Assembly (NCBI GenBank): GCA_030374765.1
Contig: JARGXX010000031.1
Coordinates: 682,001-746,000 of the forward strand
From: Agarophyton chilense
Lineage: Eukaryota; Rhodophyta; Florideophyceae; Gracilariales; Gracilariaceae
Length of the DNA: 64,000 nucleotides
Reading direction: 5' to 3'
Position 1 is the stretch's first letter. Each line of letters begins with the position of its first letter. The translations under genes and the position numbers were made by a program. Below are positions 32,067 to 42,600 of this stretch, piece after piece. The notes below the pieces were generated by a model, which was not told where the DNA came from, did no database searches, and saw only the letters and a list, made by a program, of their open reading frames with translations.

Positions 32067-33146
32067 ATGGCTTTTCAACAATTTTCAGAAGAGAAAATAG
32101 GGCTACCACCAGGCCTGATAATTGCACTACGCCCACTTACAACTCTGCTAATCTCCTCTGTGATATCCGCCATTTCCGAACTCTTCCTTGTTTCGGGTGT
32201 TAATGTTCTAATCGTGTTTGCCGAAAATCGAGCACTTTTGCGCGGAAATGCTGTGAGCATAGAACGCCATATGCTTCGTATACGTGTAGCAGCAATTTTG
32301 CCTATCTTCATGTTCCTGCTACTGGAAACGTTGATTTCATCTTATCAAATAAGCGCCTTTCTCCCAATTCCAAAGCGTCAACCGTGTGTCGAAGTTGGGC
32401 AATCAGCGGGTTTGCCCCGGTTCCTGAATAACGAAGAGCTCTTTAACCAGTCAATCGTGGTACAAACTTGTGAAACACTCGAAATTACTAAAACAGGTAA
32501 TGTCGTCGTTTCTGTTTTCGGCGGAAGCTTGAATCTGCAGCCAGGTCCCGCAGACTTTCCCGTGAACTGCGATAAAGACTGGATATTCAACTACAGTTAC
32601 AAAGCTAGGCCGCTCCTGAAGAAGCATCTCGAGAAAGAGCCATTCTGCTTCGAAGATTATGATACTTGCTCATACGCTATCTCTATCGAAAATGTAGTTT
32701 CTGTTGGAATTTTCCTCAAAAACAATGGTTCGCGAAGGGAGGAGAGAAAGACGGTACTGAACTTCAGGCCTGATTCATCGCTAACAGATATAGCTAAGAG
32801 AAGACTGGAGCTACATCGTGAAGGGATTGCTGATGATAAAATTATACGGCAACTTCTTTTCTTGACTATGGAGAAAGCAGAATGCGAAATGAGTCTTGAA
32901 CAGTCGCTACTTCCGTACTGGATTGTCGGCTTGGCCGGATGTATGTGGACGCTTTCGTTTTTCTTGTTTGCGTTGACCTTAATGCTGAAAAGGGCGGCCT
33001 TTTACAACATATCAAATGCCAAGGACTGGGTAAAGAAAATTGATTGGTCGAAATATGAAAGTATTCAAGGAAACGACACACACGTACGATCTATGAAAGT
33101 GGATGGGGTTCGCAAATTTTATCTTTGCGGTGCTTGTCAGAGCTAA
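32067..33146 (+). CDS. Multi-pass membrane protein of unknown function
   Basis: 359 residues from an ATG at 32067. Hydrophobic segments lie at about 16-52 (long enough for a hairpin or 1-2 helices), 74-97 and 284-307. Between the last two is a roughly 185-residue loop with several Cys (107, 135, 168, 194, 201) and Asn-linked glycosylation sequons (for example NQS 127, NYS 175, NNGS 219), so it is probably on the outer or lumenal face. The C-terminus is short, basic and probably cytoplasmic ('AKDWVKKIDW'). I do not recognise the family. The single long uninterrupted frame, ATG start and sensible topology support a real gene; an upstream exon is possible because the region before it is open in another frame. 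Confidence 0.6.
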   Translation: MAFQQFSEEKIGLPPGLIIALRPLTTLLISSVISAISELFLVSGVNVLIVFAENRALLRGNAVSIERHMLRIRVAAILPIFMFLLLETLISSYQISAFLPIPKRQPCVEVGQSAGLPRFLNNEELFNQSIVVQTCETLEITKTGNVVVSVFGGSLNLQPGPADFPVNCDKDWIFNYSYKARPLLKKHLEKEPFCFEDYDTCSYAISIENVVSVGIFLKNNGSRREERKTVLNFRPDSSLTDIAKRRLELHREGIADDKIIRQLLFLTMEKAECEMSLEQSLLPYWIVGLAGCMWTLSFFLFALTLMLKRAAFYNISNAKDWVKKIDWSKYESIQGNDTHVRSMKVDGVRKFYLCGACQS

Positions 33147-34172
33147 TCTGCGGAACACGCAATGGCATTCAATCGCACGCAGTTGCAGTTCATACCATAT
33201 GAGCAGGCATAAAGACCTGAGAGTCCGTCTGAGGATATTTATTACTCTGAGCGAGTCCCATTGTGGTCAGGTGTCATGTATACTGACCCTCTTCTGGTAG
33301 TCGATTGGAATGTTTATCTTTCGAGCTGCGTTTGAGGCCCATGCTAACTGCTTTGTGGGGCGTGTTCTACAGTATAGTTGTCACGCCCTGCGCTCGCCCA
33401 GGCTAGGCCAGGAAAAGCTACCATCTGAACAGTTCCGCAGCGTTGCATGTTGATCCTCCTTAAGGAAAACCTGCGCGGGATGAAGGTGGACAGATGCATC
33501 CTGATCTGCGGTACGAGCATGCAATGACTGAGTCGTCTGAGATGATGACGCCAGCGATCCGCTCGTGCTTCCCTGTCATACAGCAAGGTATGGCGAGGAC
33601 CGACCACGGGGCGCCAACACGTGAGCTGGGCAGCAATCGACAGTCGCCGCCGAACAGGGACGACGCCGTAGCCTGCTCAGCGATTTGCACCCGGGCGTGA
33701 TGAGTCCATAAAGGCACCATTCACTGACTCAACCTGCTGATACTAAAGATTCTCGAATAAGAAAAATGTAAAGCGAAGCACTGATTTTGATTTGGCATGA
33801 GTCAAGTCCATCTTCTCCATCAGCTCATAGACCAGTTTGTTAATCAGATACCTTTTTGATGCTCTCATCCTTTTGATGACCTGAATATTCACAAATCCGT
33901 TCATGCCATTTATTGTATCATCACCACTTCGTCGACCTGAATATATTGGTGTTTTGGCATGCTGAAAAATCAATGAATTTTTTGATGTCTGTGTCTGAGT
34001 TGAAAACAGGGCCGGCCAGACAAAAAATTGTAAAAATTATGCTGTGGCGCAGGTCAAGCAGCCAGACATGTATTTTGATTAAATCTACCGAATAGCAGGC
34101 CTCAGTACACCGCAAATGCAAGTCTGATCGAGACTAGAAAAGCGCGATAGAAGGTGCCAAAAATGGAGGTTG
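33147..34172. other. Intergenic; GC-rich block then AT-rich block, no gene
   Basis: 33340-33720 is GC-rich with overlapping frames on both strands and no motif. 33720-34120 is AT-rich with a short Lys-rich minus frame (33743-33973). It leads into the repeat-rich subtelomere-like part. Confidence 0.35.
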
Positions 34173-34226
34173 TCCGAGACAAAACGGGTGTCTGAGACAA
34201 AACGGGTGTCTGAGACACCACGGGTA
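34173..34226 (+). repeat. Three tandem 18-bp units
   Basis: Three units of GTCTGAGACAAAACGGGT with a few differences fill exactly 54 bp, about 100 bp before the telomere-like array. Confidence 0.85.
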
Positions 34227-34326
34227 TGTATGAACTTGTGACAGTTGCCATACCAAACTCATCTCTGGGCACTGGACTACACGTTGCACGCGCATGTAAC
34301 GCGGCTAAACACGTAGGAAGACGTGT

Positions 34327-34622
34327 GAGGGGTTTTAGGGGTTTAGGGGTTTTAGGGGTTTAGGGGTTTTAGGGGTTTAGGGGTTTAGGGGTTTAGGGGT
34401 TTAGGGGTTTAGGGGTTTAGGGGGTTTAGGGGTTTTAGGGGTTTAGGGGTTTAGGGGTTCTAGGGGTTTTAGGGGTTTTAGAGGTTTAGGGGTTTAGGGG
34501 TTTTAGGGGTTTAAAGGGTTTAGGGGTTTAGGGGTTTAGGGGTTTAGGGGTTTAGGGGTTTAGGGGTTTAGGGGTTTAGGGGTTTAGGGGTTTTAGGGGT
34601 TTAGGGGTTTAGGGGTTTTAGG
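34327..34622 (+). repeat. Telomere-like array 1, (TTTAGGGG)n with TTTTAGGGG variants
   Basis: About 300 bp of T3-4AG4 repeats, G-rich on the plus strand, with a few degenerate units (TTCTAGGGG, TTTAGAGG, TTTAAAGGG). This orientation is that of a right-hand chromosome end. More than 29 kb follows, so the array is interstitial here. Confidence 0.9.
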
Positions 34623-34990
34623 TAGGAGATATTGAAGGTGTGCGGCGTCGCTAGGTGAGAGAGAGAAGGGCTTAGGGGAAGCCCTTAGAAAAAGAGGAGG
34701 ATTTAGGGGAAGTTTTACCTTTACGGGGATTTATTTTTGCGTAAGGAAAACAATCCTCCTCTAGGGGCTGCTCCCACAGCAGGGTACTGCACCCCGCTCT
34801 GGGAGAAAAGGGATGTAGAGAGAAAGGGGCGAAGAACAGGGGCGATTCGCGTAGGGCAGAGCGCTTTCGTCTTTATTGACTCTTCAGTGCCGTGTGGTGG
34901 GATGAGAAGAATTATGAGTAGCAGGCGGGGCCTACTGAGCTCTTATATCCTATCTCAAATCCCACTGCACTGTCATGCTACTACCTTACT
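34623..34990 (+). repeat. Subtelomeric cassette between telomere-like arrays
   Basis: Unique spacer containing GTGCGGCGTCGCT (also found in the 349-bp repeats) and, at about 34698-34775, the block TTTACCTTTACGGG...GAAAACAATC...TAGGGGCTG. This block recurs two or three times at 57600-57905 and, partly, at about 55490-55540. A 106-codon open frame at 34737-35057 ends in repeat-encoded residues and is not a gene. Confidence 0.6.
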
Positions 34991-35453
34991 AGGGCTTAGG
35001 GGTTTTAGGGGTTTAGGGCTTAGGGGTTTTAGGGGTTTTAGGGGTTTAGGGGTTTAGGGGTTTTAGGGGTTTTTTAGGGGTTTTTTAGGGGTTTAGGGGT
35101 TTTAGGGGTTTAGGGGTTTTTAGGGGTTTAGGGGTTTAGGGGTTTAGGGCGTTTAGGGGTTTAGGGGTTTTAGGGGTTTAGGGGTTTTAGGGGTTTTAGG
35201 GGTTTTAGGGCGTTTTAGGGCGTTTAGGGGTTTTAGGGGTTAGGGGTTTTAGGGGTTTAGGGGTTTAGGGGTTTAGGGGTTTAGGGCGTAGGGGTTTTAG
35301 GGGTTTTAGGGGTTTAGGGGTTTAGGGTTTAGGGGTTTAGGGGTTTTTAGGGGGTTTAGGGTTTAGGGGTTTAGGGGTTTTAGGGGTTTTAGGGGTTTAG
35401 GGGTTTAGGGGTTTAGGGGTTTAAGGGGTTTAGGGGTTTTAGGGGTTTTAGGG
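34991..35453 (+). repeat. Telomere-like array 2, degenerate T3-5AG3-5 units
   Basis: About 460 bp of the same motif as array 1 in the same orientation, but more degenerate (TTTTTAGGGG, TTTAGGGCG, TTAGGGG). It runs directly into the 349-bp tandem repeat, whose first bases (GTTTAGGTGTTAAG) grow out of a telomere-like unit. Confidence 0.9.
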
Positions 35454-36373
35454 GTTTAGGTGTTAAGAAATGCGGTGGGAATGTGCGGCGTCGCTGTGCT
35501 CTGGAGGAACTTAATTTGCTAATTAGGGGTGGCCAAACCTTAATTGCAAGTGTTACCTCGTCATTAAGCTAATTACATGATATTAGGGGCGCTACTCCTA
35601 ATTGTAATTGTCCTGCAAACAATGGGAATTGAACCCACGACTTGTGGAAAATATTAACAAATATTAACCACTGAGCTAAACGTACTCATATTGGCTTGAC
35701 TTATGGACTTGCGACGTTTCCATTTAAGGTACTAATCGACTTGCAACTGTTCCCCTTAAGGGTACTTGGTTGGCGACGGCATTTTTCTATTCCGCGAATG
35801 GGGTTTAGGTGTTAAGAAATGCGGTGGGAATGTGCGGCGTCGCTGTGCTCTGGAGGAACTTAATTTGCTAATTAGGGGTGGCCAAACCTTAATTGCAAGT
35901 GTTACCTCGTCATTAAGCTAATTACATGATATTAGGGGCGCTACTCCTAATTGTAATTGTCCTGCAAACAATGGGAATTGAACCCACGACTTGTGGAAAA
36001 TATTAACAAATATTAACCACTGAGCTAAACGTACTCATATTGGCTTGACTTATGGACTTGCGACGTTTCCATTTAAGGTACTAATCGACTTGCAACTGTT
36101 CCCCTTAAGGGTACTTGGTTGGCGACGGCATTTTTCTATTCCGCGAACGGGGTTTAGGTGTTAAGAAATGCGGTGGGAATGTGCGGCGTCGCTGTGCTCT
36201 GGAGGAACTTAATTTGCTAATTAGGGGTGGCCAAACCTTAATTGCAAGTGTTACCTCGTCATTAAGCTAATTACATGATATTAGGGGCGCTACTCCTAAT
36301 TGTAATTGTCCTGCAAACAATGGGAATTGAACCCACGACTTGTGGAAAATATTAACAAATATTAACCACTGAG
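35454..36373 (+). repeat. 349-bp tandem repeat, 2.6 copies
   Basis: Copies begin at 35454, 35803 and 36152, exactly 349 bp apart; the third is cut off at 36373. The copies are nearly identical. Each begins with a telomere-like unit joined to GTTAAGAAATGCGG, so the telomeric unit is part of the repeat. Each copy contains a tRNA-like segment on the minus strand (listed separately). Confidence 0.95.
35625..35679 (-). other. tRNA-like A-box/B-box pair inside the 349-bp repeat
   Basis: On the minus strand TTAGCTCAGTGG (35668-35679, fits the Pol III A box) is followed by GGTTCAATTCC (35625-35635, fits the B box), with a pairing T-stem (GTGGG/CCCAT). It repeats at 35974-36028, and in the third copy with the A box cut. 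The D-stem and acceptor stem do not pair properly and the anticodon arm is not convincing, so this is not a working tRNA. It looks like a tRNA-derived SINE head or a tRNA relic. Confidence 0.55.
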
Positions 36374-36459
36374 ACGACTGCAGAAGGGCGATAGCCGACA
36401 GCTCAAATACGGTCGGGGTCGGTTAACGTGAGATGCAGTTTGAGGGAGCAAAAGGGGGA

Positions 36460-36600
36460 TTGCCTGCAGGCAATAAATTTCAACTGCGAATTACGGCTCA
36501 TAATTTGCACCCCGATTGTTGATTTGCATTATTATTTCGCACTTTCGGGGTGCAAATTATGAGCCGTAATTCGCAGTTGACCAAAAGTGCCCGCAGGCAA
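36460..36600. repeat. 141-bp hairpin (MITE-like) element, representative copy
   Basis: Structure: 21-bp outer end (TTGCCTGCAGGCA...), a 35-bp arm, a 29-bp loop, the exact complement of the 35-bp arm, and a 21-bp outer end whose last 12 bases (TGCCCGCAGGCAA) mirror the first. The arms pair perfectly over 35 bp, from CAACTGCGAATT to CACCCCGA. There are 12 copies in the first array and five in the second (50175, 50948, 51722, 52495 and, diverged, 53348). A small non-autonomous inverted-repeat transposon captured in the satellite would look like this; so would a dedicated recombination or hairpin-RNA sequence. Confidence 0.85.
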
Positions 36601-39600
36601 TTTCACTCAATGTGAGCAAACTCGTTTCTCTTCTACCAGGCGCCGTACCAAGGCAATAGCTGCTCTATAGAGCCGATTCCAATGAATGTGTCTCCTTCTA
36701 ACGGCTTTATACCGGCGGTAACGAAGGTTATTGAACCGGTTGGGGCTGAACGTCTTTTCTAGCGGCGCCCAACCTTAGACTACCACAGGCGAATACTGTC
36801 GAATGTGAAAGGTGAACGAGCTTGCGTAAAGGGTATCGACAGACATGTTTGTGGAAAAACATGTTTTAGTGCACTTCCGAGAATTAGTAGCATCTGTATA
36901 GAGAGGAGAGTGGTGAGAAAGTTTGGTGTTTTACAGTACTTGGTTGAAATTGAAAAGTTGAATGTATATTAGTTGTGACATGGTCCAGTGGAGAAGAAGC
37001 GCTGTGTGCGAGTGAAGGGGTTTAGTGAAACAACATTAGGTTTTCGGTTTTGCAATGACGCTTGATATGGGTCTACAGAGGCGTATGTGAGAGACGAGGG
37101 GTGTGGTGAGAGTTTAGGAGTGTGGCGCAAATGTAGGGAGCGGCGTGTGGGCGAAGGCGAAAAACGGGGTGTGGGGGGCCCAGGGGGGTGTTTTTGGATG
37201 TGGGCAGACGTAGTCAAAAAGGGGGATTGGGATTGCCTGCAGGCAATAAATTTCAACTGCGAATTACGGCTCATAATTTGCACCCCGATTGTTGATTTGC
37301 ATTATTATTTCGCACTTTCGGGGTGCAAATTATGAGCCGTAATTCGCAGTTAACCAAAAGTGCCCGCAGGCAGTTTCACTCAATGTGAGCAAACTCGTTT
37401 CTCTTCTACCAGGCGCCGTACCAAGGCAATAGCTGCTCTATAGAGCCGATTCCAATGAATGTGTCTCCCTCTCACGGCTTTATACCGGCGGAAACGAAGG
37501 TTATTGAACCGGTTGGGGCTGAACGTCTTTTCTAGCGTCGCCCAACCTTAGACTATCACAGGCGAATACTGTCGAATGTGAAAGGTGAACGAGCTCGCGT
37601 AAAGGGTGCCGACAGACATGTTTGTGGAAAGACATGTTATGGTGCACTTCCGAGAAGTAGTAGCATATGTATAAAGAGGAGAGTGGTGAAAAGGTTTGGT
37701 GTTTTAGAGTACTTGGTTGAAATTGAAAAGTTGAATGTATATTAGGTGTGACACGGTGCAGTGGAGAAGAAGCGCTGTGCCCGAGTGAAGGGGTTTAGTG
37801 AAACATCATTAGGCTTTCGGTTTTGCAATGACGCTTGATATGGGTCTACAGAGGCGTATGCGAGAGGCGAGGGGTGTGGTGAGAGTTTAGGAGTGTGGCG
37901 CAAATGTAGGGAGAGGCGTGTGGGCGAAGGCGAAAAACGGGGTGTTGGGGGCCCAGGGGGGTGTTTTTGGATGTGGGCAGACGTAGTCAAAAAGGGGGAT
38001 TGGGATTGCCTGCAGGCAATAAATTTCAACTGCGAATTACGGCTCATAATTTGCACCCCGATTGTTGATTTGCATTATTATTTCGCACTTTCGGGGTGCA
38101 AATTATGAGCCGTAATTCGCAGTTGACCAAAAGTGCCCGCAGGCAATTTCACTCAATGTGAGCAAACTCGTTTCCCTTCTACCAGGCGCCGTACCAAGGC
38201 CATAGCTGCTGTATAGAGCCGATGCCCATGCCTGTGTCTCCCTCTCATGGCTTCATACCGGCGGTAACGACGGTTATTGAACCGGTTGGGGCTGAACGTC
38301 TTTTCTAGCGGCGGCCAACCTTAGACTACCACAGGCGAATACTGTCGAATGTGAAAGGTGAACGAGCTCGCGTAAACGGTGTCGACAGACATGTTTGTGG
38401 AAAGACATGTTATGGTGCACTTCCGAGAAGTAGTAGCATATGTATAAAGAGGAGAGTGGTGAAAAGGTTTGGTGTTTTAGAGTACTTGGTTGAAATTGAA
38501 AAGTTGAATGTAAATTAGGTGTGACACGGTGCAGTGGAGAAGAAGCGCTGTGCCCGAGTGAAGGGGTTTAGTGAAACATCATTAGGCTTTCGGTTTTGCA
38601 ATGACGCTTGATATGGGTCTACAGAGGCGTATGCGAGAGACGAGGGGTGTGGTGAGAGTTTAGGAGTGTGGCGCAAATGTAGGGAGAGGCGTGTGGGCGA
38701 AGGCGAAAAACGGGGTGTTGGGGGCCCAGGGGGGTGTTTTTGGATGTGGGCAGACGTAGTCAAAAAGGGGGATTGGGATTGCCTGCAGGCAATAAATTTC
38801 AACTGCGAATTACGGCTCATAATTTGCACCCCGATTGTTGATTTGCATTATTATTTCGCACTTTCGGGGTGCAAATTATGAGCCGTAATTCGCAGTTGAC
38901 CAAAAGTGCCCGCAGGCAATTTCACTCAATGTGAGCAAACTCGTTTCCCTTCTACCAGGCGCCGTACCAAGGCCATAGCTGCTGTATAGAGCCGATTCCC
39001 ATGCCTGTGTCTCCCTCTAACGGCTTTATACCGGCGGTAACGACGGTTATTGAACCGGTTGGGGCTGAACGTCTTTTCTAGCGGCGGCCAACCTTAGACT
39101 ACCACAGGCGAATACTGTCGAATGTGAAAGGTGAACGAGCTCGCGTAAACGGTGTCGACAGACATGTTTGTGGAAAGACATGTTATGGTGCACTTCCGAG
39201 AAGTAGTAGCATATGTATAAAGAGGAGAGTGGTGAAAAGGTTTGGTGTTTTAGAGTACTTGGTTGAAATTGAAAAGTTGAATGTAAATTAGGTGTGACAC
39301 GGTGCAGTGGAGAAGAAGCGCTGTGCCCGAGTGAAGGGGTTTAGTGAAACATCATTAGGCTTTCGGTTTTGCAATGACGCTTGATATGGGTCTACAGAGG
39401 TGTATGCGAGAGACGAGGGGTGTGGTGAGAGTTTAGGAGTGTGGCGCAAATGTAGGGAGAGGCGTGTGGGCGAAGGCGAAAAACGGGGTGTTGGGGGCCC
39501 AGGGGGGTGTTTTTGGATGTGGGCAGACGTAGTCAAAAAGGGGGATTGGGATTGCCTGCAGGCAATAAATTTCAACTGCGAATTACGGCTCATAATTTGC

Positions 39601-42600
39601 ACCCCGATTGTTGATTTGCATTATTATTTCGCACTTTCGGGGTGCAAATTATGAGCCGTAATTCGCAGTTGACCAAAAGTGCCCGCAGGCAATTTCACTC
39701 AATGTGAGCAAACTCGTTTCCCTCCTACCAGGCGCCGTACCATGGCCATAGCTGCTGTATAGAGCCGATTCCCATGCCTGTGTCTCCCTCTCATGGCTTC
39801 ATACCGGCGGTAACGACGGTTATTGAACCGGTTGGGGCTGAACGTCTTTTCTAGCGGCGGCCAACCTTAGACTACCACAGGCGAATACTGTCGAATGTGA
39901 AAGGTGAACGAGCTTGCGTAAAGGGTATCGACAGACATGTTTGTGGAAAAACATGTTTTAGTGCACTTCCGAGAATTAGTAGCATCTGTATAGAGAGGAG
40001 AGTGGTGAGAAAGTTTGGTGTTTTACAGTACTTGGTTGAAATTGAAAAGTTGAATGTATATTAGTTGTGACATGGTCCAGTGGAGAAGAAGCGCTGTGTG
40101 CGAGTGAAGGGGTTTAGTGAAACAACATTAGGTTTTCGGTTTTGCAATGACGCTTGATATGGGTCTACAGAGGCGTATGTGAGAGACGAGGGGTGTGGTG
40201 AGAGTTTAGGAGTGTGGCGCAAATGTAGGGAGCGGCGTGTGGGCGAAGGCGAAAAACGGGGTGTGGGGGGCCCAGGGGGGTGTTTTTGGATGTGGGCAGA
40301 CGTAGTCAAAAAGGGGGATTGGGATTGCCTGCAGGCAATAAATTTCAACTGCGAATTACGGCTCATAATTTGCACCCCGATTGTTGATTTGCATTATTAT
40401 TTCGCACTTTCGGGGTGCAAATTATGAGCCGTAATTCGCAGTTGACCAAAAGTGCCCGCAGGCAATTTCACTCAATGTGAGCAAACTCGTTTCTCTTCTA
40501 CCAGGCGCCGTACCAAGGCAATAGCTGCTCTATAGAGCCGATTCCAATGAATGTGTCTCCTTCTAACGGCTTTATACCGGCGGTAACGAAGGTTATTGAA
40601 CCGGTTGGGGCTGAACGTCTTTTCTAGCGGCGCCCAACCTTAGACTACCACAGGCGAATACTGTCGAATGTGAAAGGTGAACGAGCTTGCGTAAAGGGTA
40701 TCGACAGACATGTTTGTGGAAAAACATGTTTTAGTGCACTTCCGAGAATTAGTAGCATCTGTATAGAGAGGAGAGTGGTGAGAAAGTTTGGTGTTTTACA
40801 GTACTTGGTTGAAATTGAAAAGTTGAATGTATATTAGTTGTGACATGGTCCAGTGGAGAAGAAGCGCTGTGTGCGAGTGAAGGGGTTTAGTGAAACAACA
40901 TTAGGTTTTCGGTTTTGCAATGACGCTTGATATGGGTCTACAGAGGCGTATGTGAGAGACGAGGGGTGTGGTGAGAGTTTAGGAGTGTGGCGCAAATGTA
41001 GGGAGCGGCGTGTGGGCGAAGGCGAAAAACGGGGTGTGGGGGGCCCAGGGGGGTGTTTTTGGATGTGGGCAGACGTAGTCAAAAAGGGGGATTGGGATTG
41101 CCTGCAGGCAATAAATTTCAACTGCGAATTACGGCTCATAATTTGCACCCCGATTGTTGATTTGCATTATTATTTCGCACTTTCGGGGTGCAAATTATGA
41201 GCCGTAATTCGCAGTTAACCAAAAGTGCCCGCAGGCAGTTTCACTCAATGTGAGCAAACTCGTTTCTCTTCTACCAGGCGCCGTACCAAGGCAATAGCTG
41301 CTCTATAGAGCCGATTCCAATGAATGTGTCTCCCTCTCACGGCTTTATACCGGCGGAAACGAAGGTTATTGAACCGGTTGGGGCTGAACGTCTTTTCTAG
41401 CGTCGCCCAACCTTAGACTATCACAGGCGAATACTGTCGAATGTGAAAGGTGAACGAGCTCGCGTAAAGGGTGCCGACAGACATGTTTGTGGAAAGACAT
41501 GTTATGGTGCACTTCCGAGAAGTAGTAGCATATGTATAAAGAGGAGAGTGGTGAAAAGGTTTGGTGTTTTAGAGTACTTGGTTGAAATTGAAAAGTTGAA
41601 TGTATATTAGGTGTGACACGGTGCAGTGGAGAAGAAGCGCTGTGCCCGAGTGAAGGGGTTTAGTGAAACATCATTAGGCTTTCGGTTTTGCAATGACGCT
41701 TGATATGGGTCTACAGAGGCGTATGCGAGAGGCGAGGGGTGTGGTGAGAGTTTAGGAGTGTGGCGCAAATGTAGGGAGAGGCGTGTGGGCGAAGGCGAAA
41801 AACGGGGTGTTGGGGGCCCAGGGGGGTGTTTTTGGATGTGGGCAGACGTAGTCAAAAAGGGGGATTGGGATTGCCTGCAGGCAATAAATTTCAACTGCGA
41901 ATTACGGCTCATAATTTGCACCCCGATTGTTGATTTGCATTATTATTTCGCACTTTCGGGGTGCAAATTATGAGCCGTAATTCGCAGTTGACCAAAAGTG
42001 CCCGCAGGCAATTTCACTCAATGTGAGCAAACTCGTTTCCCTTCTACCAGGCGCCGTACCAAGGCCATAGCTGCTGTATAGAGCCGATGCCCATGCCTGT
42101 GTCTCCCTCTCATGGCTTCATACCGGCGGTAACGACGGTTATTGAACCGGTTGGGGCTGAACGTCTTTTCTAGCGGCGGCCAACCTTAGACTACCACAGG
42201 CGAATACTGTCGAATGTGAAAGGTGAACGAGCTCGCGTAAACGGTGTCGACAGACATGTTTGTGGAAAGACATGTTATGGTGCACTTCCGAGAAGTAGTA
42301 GCATATGTATAAAGAGGAGAGTGGTGAAAAGGTTTGGTGTTTTAGAGTACTTGGTTGAAATTGAAAAGTTGAATGTAAATTAGGTGTGACACGGTGCAGT
42401 GGAGAAGAAGCGCTGTGCCCGAGTGAAGGGGTTTAGTGAAACATCATTAGGCTTTCGGTTTTGCAATGACGCTTGATATGGGTCTACAGAGGCGTATGCG
42501 AGAGACGAGGGGTGTGGTGAGAGTTTAGGAGTGTGGCGCAAATGTAGGGAGAGGCGTGTGGGCGAAGGCGAAAAACGGGGTGTTGGGGGCCCAGGGGGGT

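Noticed and set aside
35600-35690. A functional tRNA gene in the 349-bp repeat.
   Set aside because: Box A and box B match, but the acceptor stem does not pair, the D-stem is broken and no anticodon arm forms, so only a tRNA-like promoter or relic is claimed.
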